Source: Cytobacillus sp. IB215665
Lineage (GTDB): Bacteria; Bacillota; Bacilli; Bacillales; SM2101
DNA length: 64,000 nt
NCBI RefSeq assembly: GCF_033963835.1
Contig: NZ_JAXBME010000005.1
Location: 62,001 to 126,000 of the forward strand
Reading direction: 5' to 3'
Shown here: positions 52,464 to 62,103 of the stretch, in pieces
Layout of the letters: each line of letters begins with the position of its first letter
Position numbering within the stretch: position 1 is the first letter of the stretch
The notes under the pieces: model-generated
What the model was told of the DNA's origin: nothing
Database searches by the model: none
Seen by the model: only the letters and a program-made list of their open reading frames with translations
Program-made: the position numbers and the translations under genes

Positions 52464-54251
52464 TTACAAATATTTATTAAAGAACTCGCATATTGCTCTG
52501 TATACTATTACCTCATTTTCTTTTTTGGAAAAACCATGCCCCTCGTCTTCTAAAACGAGGTATTCAACTTCACGACCTTTTTCTTTTAAAACAGCGACAA
52601 TTTTATCAGATTCCTCCTTGACTACTCGTGGGTCGTTCGCTCCTTGAATGACCAACATCGGCTTAGACATATTTTCTAAATAAGTGATCGGTGAAAACTC
52701 GATTAGCTTTTCTTTATCTTTTTCTGGGTGCCCAACCCACTGGGTCAACATTGGTTTCCAATGCTCTGGTACTGACTCAACGAAGGAGAATAGATCACTA
52801 GGTCCACAAATATCGACAACCGCTTTAAAGTATTGTGGATGTCTACCGTGAAGTAATAGGGACATGTAACCACCGTAGCTTCCGCCCATAAGAAATACTT
52901 TGTCACGGTCAGCGAGCCCATTTTTAAATAAAAATTCTAGACCTTCAATGTTATCGAGTCTTGGTCCAAGTCCCCAATCACCTTCAACCATTTTTGTAAA
53001 TGTCAAACCGTATCCGGTAGAACCACGGAAATTAGGTGCGAAAATACTATATCCCTCATTTAAAAGGTACTGAAATACGTCGTTAAATTCTTTACGCTCA
53101 GCATGCTGAGGACCTCCATGTGGCCATAATATAACGTGACCGTTACTAGTTACAGAGTTTGCTTTAAAGTAAAGCGCTTCTATGTCGAGACCATCAAATG
53201 ATTGATAAGATATGACAGCTGGATCAATAAGCTCATCTTCATGTACACCCATAACACGGTTATTCGTAAGCTGTTCCCAACGATGTTTGTTAGCATGTTT
53301 TCTAAAAATATTTGAAGGTTTTGTAGCTGATGTACCAACTAGGTATAAATTACCTTGGGCAGTCACTTCTAGCTTGTCGATATTTCCAATTGGACATTCA
53401 AGTTCTGTCAATTTTGCTGCAATAATATCATAAGAGTATAGCTGATCCTCCACACCTCTCTCACTCACAAAATATAAAAGGTGATGTTTTTCATCAAACT
53501 TAATCATTTTAAAGCCCTCACTTGGAAGTGAAACGACCTTACTAAATTCTTTTTCAGCTAAGTCAAATTTCGCAATATATGAAAAATCTGCTCCAAAGTT
53601 AGTAATGAAATAGATGTCTGAGTCTGAGGCATAAAGACCATTTGTAACTGTGTGCTGCTCATCTGATTCTGGTGTTAGGGGAATCACTTCATTATCTACT
53701 TTTACATAAGCTAGCATATGTGTAGTAGAGAAATATTTTATAAAAAGAAAACTATCTTCACTTGGGCTAATATCATATAAATATGTAGCTCCACCGTCTT
53801 CATCAATGATTATTTCTTCTTCCTTTGTGTCTATGTGATAGCAATAGCTTTTCAGAAAGGTTGGATCCTCCTTATTAGAAGTGTAATATAAGCGCTTACC
53901 ATCATCTGATAAGATAGGCACTGAATGCTGGAACCCTTCAGCAATTCTAATAGGCTGCAGCTGTCCCCCTTCTGGCGGTATCATATATAGCTGTGAATTT
54001 TCATCACCATCACGGTCAATAGCTGTAATGATAAATCTCCCTGCCTTGTCGTAGCAAAGGCCTTGGCAACTCTGATCATTAAATGTGAGTGGATACGGAT
54101 ATTGATTTGGTAAATCCATTCCCCATAAATTATAGTTCCCACTAATATTCGTACTGAAAACAAGCTGTCTTTCATCATTACTTACGACAAAATCTTGAAT
54201 TGTGTAGGCACGTAAAAATTGCTCAACATCCGGTTTTTTTTGCATTTCCAC
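52464..54251 (-). CDS. S9-family prolyl oligopeptidase-like serine peptidase
   Basis: A 595-residue cytoplasmic alpha/beta-hydrolase peptidase (YuxL-type acylaminoacyl peptidase). Residues 1-340 form a beta-propeller with repeats such as YYTSNKED and YFVSERG. The catalytic domain shows GGSYGGYM with the nucleophile Ser, GANDPRV with the Asp and GHGFSKKEN with the His. It should release N-terminal residues from short peptides. GTG 54251 is seven bases after GGGGG and is the likely start. No clear terminator follows the stop. Confidence 0.87.
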   Translation of the reverse strand: MEMQKKPDVEQFLRAYTIQDFVVSNDERQLVFSTNISGNYNLWGMDLPNQYPYPLTFNDQSCQGLCYDKAGRFIITAIDRDGDENSQLYMIPPEGGQLQPIRIAEGFQHSVPILSDDGKRLYYTSNKEDPTFLKSYCYHIDTKEEEIIIDEDGGATYLYDISPSEDSFLFIKYFSTTHMLAYVKVDNEVIPLTPESDEQHTVTNGLYASDSDIYFITNFGADFSYIAKFDLAEKEFSKVVSLPSEGFKMIKFDEKHHLLYFVSERGVEDQLYSYDIIAAKLTELECPIGNIDKLEVTAQGNLYLVGTSATKPSNIFRKHANKHRWEQLTNNRVMGVHEDELIDPAVISYQSFDGLDIEALYFKANSVTSNGHVILWPHGGPQHAERKEFNDVFQYLLNEGYSIFAPNFRGSTGYGLTFTKMVEGDWGLGPRLDNIEGLEFLFKNGLADRDKVFLMGGSYGGYMSLLLHGRHPQYFKAVVDICGPSDLFSFVESVPEHWKPMLTQWVGHPEKDKEKLIEFSPITYLENMSKPMLVIQGANDPRVVKEESDKIVAVLKEKGREVEYLVLEDEGHGFSKKENEVIVYRAICEFFNKYL

Positions 54252-54325
54252 TTAAATTCCCCCTTTGATTTAATTAGAAATCGTTCAAAAAATATGATAA
54301 AAGTGCTGTTCTATGAATATAAACA

Positions 54326-54513
54326 ATGGATGTTTTTTTACTTGATTGTTGCTTTATCATAGGCTTGACTATTTAAGCTATAAATACGTATTTAATTAGC
54401 TATCGTCGCGCCTAGGCATTTCCATAAACGATACAAGTTATATATGCCTTAACTTGTTGTTTATTTGCATAACAATAAAGCATAAATAGTATCAAATCTA
54501 TGAAAAGAGTCTA
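54326..54513. repeat. MITE-like repeat, copy 6 (degenerate, about 188 bp)
   Basis: The left end TGGATGTTTTTTTACTTGAT then TGTTGCTTTAT and the right end TATCAAATCTATGAAAAGAG then TCT match the family with several changes. It is longer than the other copies. Confidence 0.5.
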
Positions 54514-54707
54514 AACAAAATAGCAAGAAATACATGGTTCCCAAGGAATTTGACATTTTTCTTTATTGAACACGCACTAATATTCTATTACCGATAAATG
54601 ATAAGTATTCTATGCTGTAAGTTGGATTTTCTTTACGTCTCGCGTCGGATTGAGAGTGAAATGTTCCCAAATAAATCAATAAGTTAGAAAAATTTTGTAA
54701 AAACCTC

Positions 54708-54759
54708 TTGAATATCGACATCGATGTCGTTATAATAATAAAAAACGACATCGATGTCT
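54708..54759 (+). promoter_or_regulatory. MFS-tetR operon promoter with twin TetR operators
   Basis: TTGAAT (54708-54713) and TATAAT (54731-54736) are spaced by 17 bp. The palindrome CGACATCGATGTCG lies in the spacer (54716-54729), and a second copy, CGACATCGATGTCT, follows at 54746-54759. The TetR protein of the operon is the obvious ligand, giving autorepression released by the transported compound. Confidence 0.7.
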
Positions 54760-54788
54760 ACTATAGGGAAGCAGGGGGAGAAATTTAA

Positions 54789-56060
54789 ATGAAAAGATTA
54801 ATGAAAAATAAAGGTTATGTAACATTAATGGTCGCTCAGGCTATATCAAGTATTGGGGATTGGTTAAGTATTGTCGCTATCATAACTCTCGTTGGTTTGA
54901 AGTGGAATGCTACACCGATGGAAGTATCCCTCATCTTTTTGTGTTTGGCTGTTCCAATGGCGCTGTTAGGTCCAGTAGCAGGAGTTGTGGCAGACAGGCT
55001 TAATAGAAAGACGTTAATGATAGTATCCGACGTTGTACGTGCAGGACTCATCCTTATATTGACGATTGCTGATGCTATATGGATGGTATATATTTGTTTG
55101 TTAATAATTGGTGTGTTTTCGGCGGTGTTTGTTCCTGCTAAAAACGGTAAGTTAAAAGAACTAGTACCTCAAGATGATATGAAGGGTGCCATGTCAATTA
55201 CATCTATGATTGATTCAACTACGAAGGTAATCGGGCCATTATTAAGTGGGTTATTAGTTGCAGCAGTTGGTGCAAAACTAGTATTTTATATCGATTCAGC
55301 AACTTTCATCGTGTCAGCTCTAATCATTTTGTTTTTACCAAATGCGATAAATTCGTTACAAGATGAAATTAATGAAGAAGAACACGTTAAATCGTCATTT
55401 AAAGCTGATTTTGTTTTGGGGATGTCGTTTATTAAATCCAATAGATTCATGCTTGTAGGTATGTTCTTTTTAGGATTTAGTCTATTAATATTACAGTTAT
55501 CTGATTCTCAAATTATTGTGTTAATTAGAGAGTTAACGACAGCATCTCCTGACTTGTTTGGGTATGTAGTTGCAGCAGCTGGCGTAGGGACGTTTTTTTC
55601 CGGATTATTATTAGCGAAAAAAACTGAATATAATGCATTTCCGTTAATGCTAATAGGCGTTTGTGGAATCGGCCTTAGTTTTGGTATGATGTCCGTATTA
55701 ACTTATGTTGATTTAGACTATTCGATTATATGGGGTATTGTACTTGGATTTTTTGCAGGGTTTGCAGCTGGCGTTGTTTTTGTACCATTTTATGCAACTG
55801 CTCAGGTTGAAACACCTGGTCATATGACAGGAAGGGTATTTGGGGTTATTAATAGTGTTACAACAACGGCAACGATTATTGGGCCGCTACTAGGTGGATG
55901 GCTTGCAACGTCAATAGGAGTCATTCCAACGTTTATGATTACTGGCTCACTCTTAATTATCGTATCATTCATAGGGTTTCTCGCAAAAAACAGCATAGAG
56001 AGGGGAAAGGATAATGTGTCCGAAAGTAAGCCAGGAGCATCTACAGAAGCGACGAACTAA
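54789..56060 (+). CDS. MFS efflux transporter (MefA/MFS_3 type)
   Basis: A 423-residue major-facilitator protein with about 12 hydrophobic spans. The N-terminal SIGDWLSIVAIITLVG and the GVVADRLNRKTLMIVSDVVR loop 2-3 motif place it with the MFS_3/macrolide-efflux-like group; the PGHMTGRVFGVINS segment in the second half is also typical. It starts behind GGGGGAG and overlaps the tetR gene by 47 bases, so both are co-transcribed. Drug or toxic-metabolite export is likely; the compound is unknown. The C-terminal tail is hydrophilic (ERGKDNVSESKPG). Confidence 0.85.
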   Translation: MKRLMKNKGYVTLMVAQAISSIGDWLSIVAIITLVGLKWNATPMEVSLIFLCLAVPMALLGPVAGVVADRLNRKTLMIVSDVVRAGLILILTIADAIWMVYICLLIIGVFSAVFVPAKNGKLKELVPQDDMKGAMSITSMIDSTTKVIGPLLSGLLVAAVGAKLVFYIDSATFIVSALIILFLPNAINSLQDEINEEEHVKSSFKADFVLGMSFIKSNRFMLVGMFFLGFSLLILQLSDSQIIVLIRELTTASPDLFGYVVAAAGVGTFFSGLLLAKKTEYNAFPLMLIGVCGIGLSFGMMSVLTYVDLDYSIIWGIVLGFFAGFAAGVVFVPFYATAQVETPGHMTGRVFGVINSVTTTATIIGPLLGGWLATSIGVIPTFMITGSLLIIVSFIGFLAKNSIERGKDNVSESKPGASTEATN

Positions 56061-56637
56061 AATAATAAAGGCAGCAGTACAAGTGTTTATAAAACATGGG
56101 TACGAAAGAGCTACGATGAAGCATGTGATGGAGGAAGCTGAAGTAAGTAGGGGTGGATTGTATCAATATTTCTCAAATAAAGAAGATTTATATGAAACGA
56201 TTTTAAAGGAAGCCTTAGTAAAAGAAGTTTCAGAAAACAAAGAATTGTTGGAAGGAAGCGTAGACTCATACTGGGAGTTACTATTAACGAGCATGCATGG
56301 TAAAGCAATGGAGCCTAGTGATGAATTGGATAAATTTGTTCCAAGTAATTTAGAGTTCTTTATCACAGGTAGAAATGATGAGCGTCGAATAAAATATGGC
56401 AGAGACCGGTATTATAATGTTTTTGAAATATATGACTCTGTCATTAAAGCGGGACAAAATAGTGGAGAATTTAGTAATAAGTATAATAGTGAAATTATCG
56501 CAAGATCGATTGTCGCTTTTAATGATGGCATAGCTCTCCATTCTATTTTACCAAAGGAAGATATTAAGATAAAAGAACAGTCTATTATGTTTATTGAATA
56601 TTTAAAAATGGCATTGGGAGTAGATAAGCCTAAGTAA
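56014..56637 (+). CDS. TetR-family repressor
   Basis: A 207-residue regulator with an N-terminal TetR HTH (RRTKIIKAAVQVFIKHGYER, then VSRGGLYQYFSNKEDLYETI) and a helical ligand-binding C-terminus. The ATG at 56014 lies inside the end of the MFS gene and follows GAGAGGGGAAAGG, so translation is coupled. The two palindromes in the operon promoter are its probable binding sites. Confidence 0.87.
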   Translation: MCPKVSQEHLQKRRTKIIKAAVQVFIKHGYERATMKHVMEEAEVSRGGLYQYFSNKEDLYETILKEALVKEVSENKELLEGSVDSYWELLLTSMHGKAMEPSDELDKFVPSNLEFFITGRNDERRIKYGRDRYYNVFEIYDSVIKAGQNSGEFSNKYNSEIIARSIVAFNDGIALHSILPKEDIKIKEQSIMFIEYLKMALGVDKPK

Positions 56638-57352
56638 GGTTTTCTTATCGTGCCTTTCCTTCAATGAACTGTTTATTTCGATGGTAAATGTTCTGAAAGC
56701 AAAGAGAACAAAGAGGAGCAATTTGTTACAAATAGTGAATATAAATCGTAGAGTTGTTTTTATTGGTATCTAAGGTCTATGACATGTGAGTCTAATTTTA
56801 AAGTTAGGCTCTAGTATTTATTTAAGGCTGCTCTCGCATAGATTGTTGTTTTCGTTCTAAAAAATAAACACGTATACAATTAGGTTACGTGGCAACTTTT
56901 CTTCTGTAAAACAGTGCCTGTTGTATAAAGCGACATCTTTATCTCAAAGTTTTCGAACGATAGCAATAAAGTTTCCGAAAAAAGAGCCTTTTTTAAACAA
57001 ACGTTTGTTTAATGTGTCATTCCAGCTTGCTAATTCTGGTTCGTATACCCTCGTACTAATTAATATTCCTAGCATTCTGTCTTCAGAACATGCTCTTTTT
57101 GTAAACTTTATTGTTTTGTAACTAATAATAGATAGTGTGCTATCCGAGCGCCATCTAACGTAGCATAGTTACCATGTACATTAGATGTAAACTCTTTAAT
57201 ATTTCTAGGACGAAGTATAACAATATATGAGCAAACAGCAACAATACGTAATAGGATAAAGCGTGATGTAGCTGACCTATGTTAACAAGTAGAAAAAGAA
57301 CTATGGTAACTTATATAGATTAATAGAATAGTAGATAAGAGAGGGTTTTTAC
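56638..57352. other. Long spacer containing a MITE copy
   Basis: About 715 bases without a supported gene. The MITE copy at 56824-56991 fills the first part. The 66-codon frame at 56921 starts inside that repeat and is not credible. The rest is AT-rich and should contain the promoter of the phosphatase gene at 57353. Confidence 0.5.
56824..56991. repeat. MITE-like repeat, copy 7 (168 bp)
   Basis: The left end AAGGCTGCTCTCGCATAGAT then TGTTGTTTTCGTTC and the right end AATAAAGTTTCCGAAAAAAG then AGCCTT pair as terminal inverted repeats. Flanks TTATTTAA/TTTTTTAA agree at seven of eight positions. Confidence 0.8.
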
Positions 57353-57931
57353 ATGATAACAATAGGGCTTATAAGGCATGGAGTTACTGAATGGAATGAT
57401 TTAAACAAAGCTCAAGGCGTATCAGATATCCCTTTAAATGAAAAAGGCAGGAAACAAGCTTTAGCTGTCGCGAATCGCTTATTTAAGGAAGAAAATTGGG
57501 ACGTACTTATTACAAGTGACCTACAAAGAGCAATAGAAACGGGACAAATTATTGGTGAGAAATTAAACTTACCTATTGCTTTTGTCGATGAAAGAATACG
57601 TGAAATAAACTGTGGGGAAATTGAAGGTACAACTGAAGAGGAAAGAGTAGAAAGATGGGGTAGAAAATGGTTTGAGATGGACCTTGGCATGGAAACATTT
57701 GATGATGTTGCAAAGAGAGGTGCCGAGTTTATAGAAGAAATAGTACATAAGTATCAACATAAAAGAGTGCTATTAATAAGCCATGGCGCTTTAATCGGTC
57801 TCACTTTGAAGCACTTGCTTCCTGATAAATTTCAGAAAGTATATTTACATAATACGTCAGTTACCATATTAAATAATATAGAAGGTAAGTGGGCTTGTAA
57901 CCTTTATAATTGTACGAAACATCTGAGGTAG
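57353..57931 (+). CDS. Histidine phosphatase (phosphoglycerate mutase-like)
   Basis: A 192-residue cytoplasmic enzyme of the histidine phosphatase superfamily: LIRHGVTEWN with the phospho-accepting His9 and Arg, TSDLQRAIETGQII, the catalytic Glu in REINCGEIEG and the second His in LLISHGALIG. It is likely a broad-specificity phosphatase rather than a glycolytic mutase, judging by length and missing mutase insertions; the substrate is unknown. It starts behind GAGAGGG and ends before a strong terminator. Confidence 0.87.
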   Translation: MITIGLIRHGVTEWNDLNKAQGVSDIPLNEKGRKQALAVANRLFKEENWDVLITSDLQRAIETGQIIGEKLNLPIAFVDERIREINCGEIEGTTEEERVERWGRKWFEMDLGMETFDDVAKRGAEFIEEIVHKYQHKRVLLISHGALIGLTLKHLLPDKFQKVYLHNTSVTILNNIEGKWACNLYNCTKHLR

Positions 57932-58002
57932 TAACTCTTTTTTCAACCTTTTGGAGTAGAGCTTCTAAATCTAATTATTGATGAAAAATATATACCTTTC
58001 TC

Positions 58003-58028
58003 CGACGTTAACGACGTCGCTTTTTTTT
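58003..58028 (+). terminator. Terminator after the histidine phosphatase
   Basis: The stem CGACGT / ACGTCG with a five-base loop is followed by C and eight T. Confidence 0.85.
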
Positions 58029-58066
58029 ATGATTAAAGTAACACTAGACAAAGGAGAGAGGGACAG

Positions 58067-58795
58067 ATGAAGAATAAAGTTGTGATGATAACTGGAGCGT
58101 CTAAAGGGTTAGGTAAGGCATTAGCGATAGCTTTTGCAAAGGAAGGTGCAAATTTAGCCATTTGTGCAAGGGGTAAGGTAGCCTTACAGGAAGTGGAGCA
58201 AGAGTTACTTTCATATGGTGTAAAGGTGTTAGCAATGAAGGCTGATGCATCTGAGCCTAGAGATGTGGAAAGATTTGTGGCAATCACGGAAGATACTTTT
58301 GGTCATATTGATGTGCTAATTAATAACGCTTCAATGCTAGGGCCAAGTCCGATGCCATATTTACTTGATTATCCTGAAGAGGATTTTCAGCAAGTCATAA
58401 AAGTTAATACAGTTGGTCCGTTTCTTGTAACTCGACGCGTCATTAGTAGTATGCTTCAACGAAATAAAGGGTCAATTATTAATGTTACTTCTGAAGCTGG
58501 TCATGTTGGTTATGCTGGATGGGGTGCTTATGGTATTTCAAAATTTGCATTAGAAGGATTAACAGAAACGTGGGCAGATGAGGTTGCTGAAACAGGAGTA
58601 CGAGTAAATATGGTTGACCCGGGAGAGATGGACACTGAAATGCATGATCTTGCTGTTCCAGATTGCGATTATCCTCTTGCAAACCCAAACGATTTAACAG
58701 ATGTTTTTCTCTATCTAGCTTCTGATAAAGCTAGTGAGGTTAATGGACAAAGGATAAATGCACAAACATACCTTGAAGACAAGGAGGGTTTATGA
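58067..58795 (+). CDS. Short-chain dehydrogenase/reductase
   Basis: A 242-residue NAD(P)-dependent SDR with the classical cofactor motif TGASKGLG (9-16), NNAS at about 87-90, the catalytic Ser of VTSEAG and the Y-x3-K pair in YGISK. The ligand is unknown. It begins behind AAAGGAGAGAG and its TGA stop overlaps the ATG of the QueA-like gene (TGATG), so translation is coupled. The operon continues with a VOC-fold gene. The C-terminal ASDKASEVNGQRINAQ is normal for the family. Confidence 0.87.
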   Translation: MKNKVVMITGASKGLGKALAIAFAKEGANLAICARGKVALQEVEQELLSYGVKVLAMKADASEPRDVERFVAITEDTFGHIDVLINNASMLGPSPMPYLLDYPEEDFQQVIKVNTVGPFLVTRRVISSMLQRNKGSIINVTSEAGHVGYAGWGAYGISKFALEGLTETWADEVAETGVRVNMVDPGEMDTEMHDLAVPDCDYPLANPNDLTDVFLYLASDKASEVNGQRINAQTYLEDKEGL

Positions 58796-59826
58796 TGCAG
58801 ACTGCTTTGAACTTTGAACTACCTAATCAACTCAATGCATCATCACCTCCAGAAAGACGAGGGCTTCGAAGGGATTTTGTGAGAATGATGGTACTGAATC
58901 GTACAAATGGAGCAGTAGATCATTCAACATTTTTTAACTTAGACAAATTTTTAGCAGCAGGAGATGTACTCGTTTTAAATAATAGTCGAACAGTCCCTGC
59001 CATTTTATATGGTGAGCAACTTCGGGATCATAATGAAGTAAAGAAACGAGTTGAAATACGTTTGGCACATCGACTTACAGATAGTAGTTGGGAAGCATTA
59101 GTTGTGAATGATGATGTAATGGTCGGTGATCGCTTGATGATTTCACCTACATTATGCGCTACCGTGAAGGAAGACAGAGAACCTTTCTTTTTACTACAGT
59201 TCTCGTTAAAAGGCTCAGAGCTTTATGAACAAATTTATTCGCTAGGTGAGCCCATTCGATATGAATATATAACAGAGCGGTGGGGGTTAGATTATTATCA
59301 AACTGTTTATGCAGCACAGCCAGGGTCGGTAGAAATGCCATCTGCAGGGCGTGCATTTAGTTGGGAGCTTTTATTAAAGCTTCAGCGAAAGGGAATTAAA
59401 CTAGCATTTATTCAGCTTCATACAGGATTAAGTTATTTATTGGATGATAAATATCATCAACAACCATCTGAAAATAATGAATCATATGATGTACCTCCAG
59501 AAACAGTTAAGATAATTAGAGAAGCAAAACGAAATGGTAATAGAGTAATAGCTGTCGGTACGACTGTTGTAAGAGCATTGGAAACTGTTGCAAACGAAGG
59601 GGAGATATTATCATCACAAACAGGGTGGACGAATTTATATATAACAAAAAATTATCCTTTACAAATTGTCGATGGCTTAATTACTGGGTTTCATGAACCT
59701 GAAGCTAGTCACCTACAATTATTATCAGCATTTATTAATGAGGGTTATTTAATGGAGGCATATCGGAAAGCCATTAAGGAAGGCTATTTATGGCATGAAT
59801 TCGGTGATATGAATATGATCTTATGA
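58795..59826 (+). CDS. QueA-like S-adenosylmethionine:tRNA ribosyltransferase-isomerase paralogue
   Basis: A 343-residue protein of the QueA family, in which the enzyme transfers the ribosyl part of SAM to 7-aminomethyl-deazaguanine in tRNA to make epoxyqueuosine. The family blocks are visible: GDVLVLNNSRTVPAILYG, the central GSVEMPSAGRAFSWELL (standard QueA has a histidine-rich TAGLHF-type sequence here), QLHTGLSYLLDD, GNRVIAVGTTVVRALET and ITGFHEPEASHLQLLSAF. Sequence differs from standard QueA at several conserved spots, and the context (SDR and VOC genes rather than tgt-yajC) suggests a paralogue that may have another role. ATG 58795 is better spaced from GGAGGG than the one three bases earlier. 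Confidence 0.75.
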   Translation: MQTALNFELPNQLNASSPPERRGLRRDFVRMMVLNRTNGAVDHSTFFNLDKFLAAGDVLVLNNSRTVPAILYGEQLRDHNEVKKRVEIRLAHRLTDSSWEALVVNDDVMVGDRLMISPTLCATVKEDREPFFLLQFSLKGSELYEQIYSLGEPIRYEYITERWGLDYYQTVYAAQPGSVEMPSAGRAFSWELLLKLQRKGIKLAFIQLHTGLSYLLDDKYHQQPSENNESYDVPPETVKIIREAKRNGNRVIAVGTTVVRALETVANEGEILSSQTGWTNLYITKNYPLQIVDGLITGFHEPEASHLQLLSAFINEGYLMEAYRKAIKEGYLWHEFGDMNMIL

Positions 59827-60182
59827 GCTTAATCAAAGGCTTTCACCATATTGCGCTTGAGGTTCAGCATGTTAGCAAGTCCATTCAGTTTTATCGAAAA
59901 CTGGGTTTTGATATTGAAAGGACAATCATTGTTGAAAATGAGCCAATCACTTTTCTAATATTTGATCAGTTCCGCCTTGAATTGTATGAAAATGAACGGG
60001 CATCTTCTAGTGACGATATTCATTTTGCGTTTGAAGTTGAAAGCATACACAATATTATTGCTTGGCTAAATGAGAATGAAATCAAGATTGTAGAAGGTCC
60101 ATTGGAATTGGATAATGGATGGCAAACGGTCTTTGTAAGTGGCTTGGACGGTGAATTAATTGAATTTATACAGTGCGAGTAA
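59823..60182 (+). CDS. VOC/glyoxalase-fold protein
   Basis: A 119-residue single VOC-domain protein: FHHIALEVQHVSKSIQFYRK first module and HFAFEVESIHNIIAWLNENE second, ending GLDGELIEFIQ. The metal-ligand positions of glyoxalase/bleomycin-resistance relatives are His-type at the start and Glu at the end. The substrate is unknown. It overlaps the QueA-like gene by four bases (ATGA), making three coupled genes in one operon. Confidence 0.82.
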   Translation: MSLIKGFHHIALEVQHVSKSIQFYRKLGFDIERTIIVENEPITFLIFDQFRLELYENERASSSDDIHFAFEVESIHNIIAWLNENEIKIVEGPLELDNGWQTVFVSGLDGELIEFIQCE

Positions 60183-60279
60183 AATAATGGGATTGGTAGT
60201 CAGCCTATAAATGGCATACTTGCTTTTCTGCTATGTAAGGAGGATACTCATATTCACGAGATAGTGATTTTAAAAAACT

Positions 60280-60319
60280 AGCTTCTACTTTGTAATTATA
60301 CGAAGTAGAAGCTTTTTTG
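60280..60319. terminator. Bidirectional terminator between the VOC and pepT genes
   Basis: An 11-bp stem AGCTTCTACTT / AAGTAGAAGCT with TTTTTT after it on plus and AGTTTTTTAAAATC on minus serves both convergent units. Confidence 0.85.
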
Positions 60320-60336
60320 CTCGCTTAATAATGCAT

Positions 60337-61575
60337 TTATTTAGCTTTTTCTTCAAATGATTTGGCTATTTCTACAATTACATTTGTTGCTTTAAGCATA
60401 TTTTCCACCGAGATAAACTCATATTTACCGTGGAAGTTTTCACCACCTGTAAAGATATTAGGTGTAGGCAGTCCCATGTATGAGAGTTGCGAACCATCCG
60501 TACCACCACGAATTGGTTCTATAATTGGTTTAATTTCAAGCTTTTCCATTGCTTCATGTGCAATGTCAATGATTTCTTTAACGGGTTCAATTTTTTCTCT
60601 CATGTTGTAATATTGATCATTCATTTCTAAAACAATATTGTCATTTCCATATTCCGCTTTGAGTTCATCAGTAATCTTTTGAATCATAGCTTTTCTAGCA
60701 TTAAATTTTTCTCTATCAAAGTCACGGATAATATAATTTAATACAGTGTGCTCAACGTCTCCTTCAATGGAAATGAGATGGTAAAACCCTTCGTATCCAT
60801 CTGTGTATTCTGGTGCTTCCTCTTTTGGAAGGCGTCGATTAAACTCCATTGCAATTTTAGCTGAATTGACCATTTTTCCTTTGGCAGAGCCTGGATGTAT
60901 ATTGTTTCCTTTTACTTTAACTTTTGCTCCTGCTGCATTAAAGCTTTCGTATTGAAGTTCTCCTAGTGGCCCTCCGTCAATCGTATAAGCATATGTAGCA
61001 TTAAATGCATCAACATTAAACTTATGAGGTCCTCTACCAATTTCTTCATCAGGTGTAAATGCTACTCGAATTTTACCATGTTTGATTTCTGGGTGCTTAA
61101 TTAAATAAGCCATTGCGGTCATAATTTCTGCAATACCAGCCTTGTTATCAGCACCTAGTAAAGTCGTACCATCTGTTGTAATGAGTGTATGTCCTTTGTA
61201 GTCAGCTAGATAAGGAAAGTCCTTTGGAGAAAGTGTGATATGTAATTTTTCATTTAAAACAATAGCGTTTCCATCATAGTTTTCAACAATTTGTGGCTTT
61301 ACACCTGTACCTGTAAAGTCAGTTGCAGTATCCACATGTGCTAAAAAACCAATCGTTGGCACTTCTTTATTAGTATTAGAAGGGAGGGTAGCCATAACAT
61401 AACCATTTTCATCAATTGAAACTTCCTCCATACCAATTTCCTTTAGTTCATCTACTAACATATTAGCAAGTGTCAGCTGACCAGGAGTTGAAGGACATGT
61501 TTGACTCTCTTCATTGGACTGAGTGTCCACTTTTACGTAAGAAGTAAATCGTTCGATCATTTCATTCTTCAACAT
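60337..61575 (-). CDS. pepT: Peptidase T (tripeptide aminopeptidase)
   Basis: A 412-residue M20-family cytoplasmic zinc aminopeptidase that releases the N-terminal residue from tripeptides. Metal and active-site blocks are [60 protein letters not shown] and [19 protein letters not shown]. Length matches PepT of Bacillus (about 410). The ATG follows AAAGGGGATGATAGTTA. It is monocistronic with a terminator shared with the convergent operon. Confidence 0.93.
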   Translation of the reverse strand: MLKNEMIERFTSYVKVDTQSNEESQTCPSTPGQLTLANMLVDELKEIGMEEVSIDENGYVMATLPSNTNKEVPTIGFLAHVDTATDFTGTGVKPQIVENYDGNAIVLNEKLHITLSPKDFPYLADYKGHTLITTDGTTLLGADNKAGIAEIMTAMAYLIKHPEIKHGKIRVAFTPDEEIGRGPHKFNVDAFNATYAYTIDGGPLGELQYESFNAAGAKVKVKGNNIHPGSAKGKMVNSAKIAMEFNRRLPKEEAPEYTDGYEGFYHLISIEGDVEHTVLNYIIRDFDREKFNARKAMIQKITDELKAEYGNDNIVLEMNDQYYNMREKIEPVKEIIDIAHEAMEKLEIKPIIEPIRGGTDGSQLSYMGLPTPNIFTGGENFHGKYEFISVENMLKATNVIVEIAKSFEEKAK

Positions 61576-62103
61576 TAACTATCATCCCCTTTTCATGTAT
61601 ATTTTCATCTTACCATAATGACGATTCCAAGCACTAATAAGGATTCTTTAGCGGATGTTTTCTTTTAAATGAGAAAACAAGCTGGTATTTATTTATGCTT
61701 ATTTTGTAGGCTTTGTTGAGATTATAATTAATTTGGGGTTTAAAAATTTATGTTTACAATAACTTGCCGACTTTAGAATTGTTGGTTTTCTATAAAAATA
61801 CAAGTCGCTAAAAGAACAACTAGTCTATATGAAAGTTATCCTCGAAAACAGTCGATGACAACATCTATCATTTCTTCTATATGTAACTATCACACATCAC
61901 TTGGTAAATGCAATGGAGGTCAGACCGCAAATTTGATTTAATTGTTTATAAGTGTTAGAGTTTTATTATTATTTAGGTGTAAAATGAATATTACGATAAA
62001 AAAATTGCTCTCGTTCTTGGGTTTGTTGCGACAACAATCTTGATAAAGGGAGTATCTTTTTTTGGTTATAAATCGTTATAAGTTTTGGGGGAGGGATGAA
62101 GTG
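61576..62103. other. Spacer, no gene seen
   Basis: About 530 bases between divergent pepT and the MFS gene. Frames are short and without RBS; no repeat copy was detected. Promoters of both genes must lie here. Confidence 0.4.

Noticed and set aside
56921-57121. 66-codon ORF in the spacer after tetR
   Set aside because: It begins inside a MITE copy and has no RBS.
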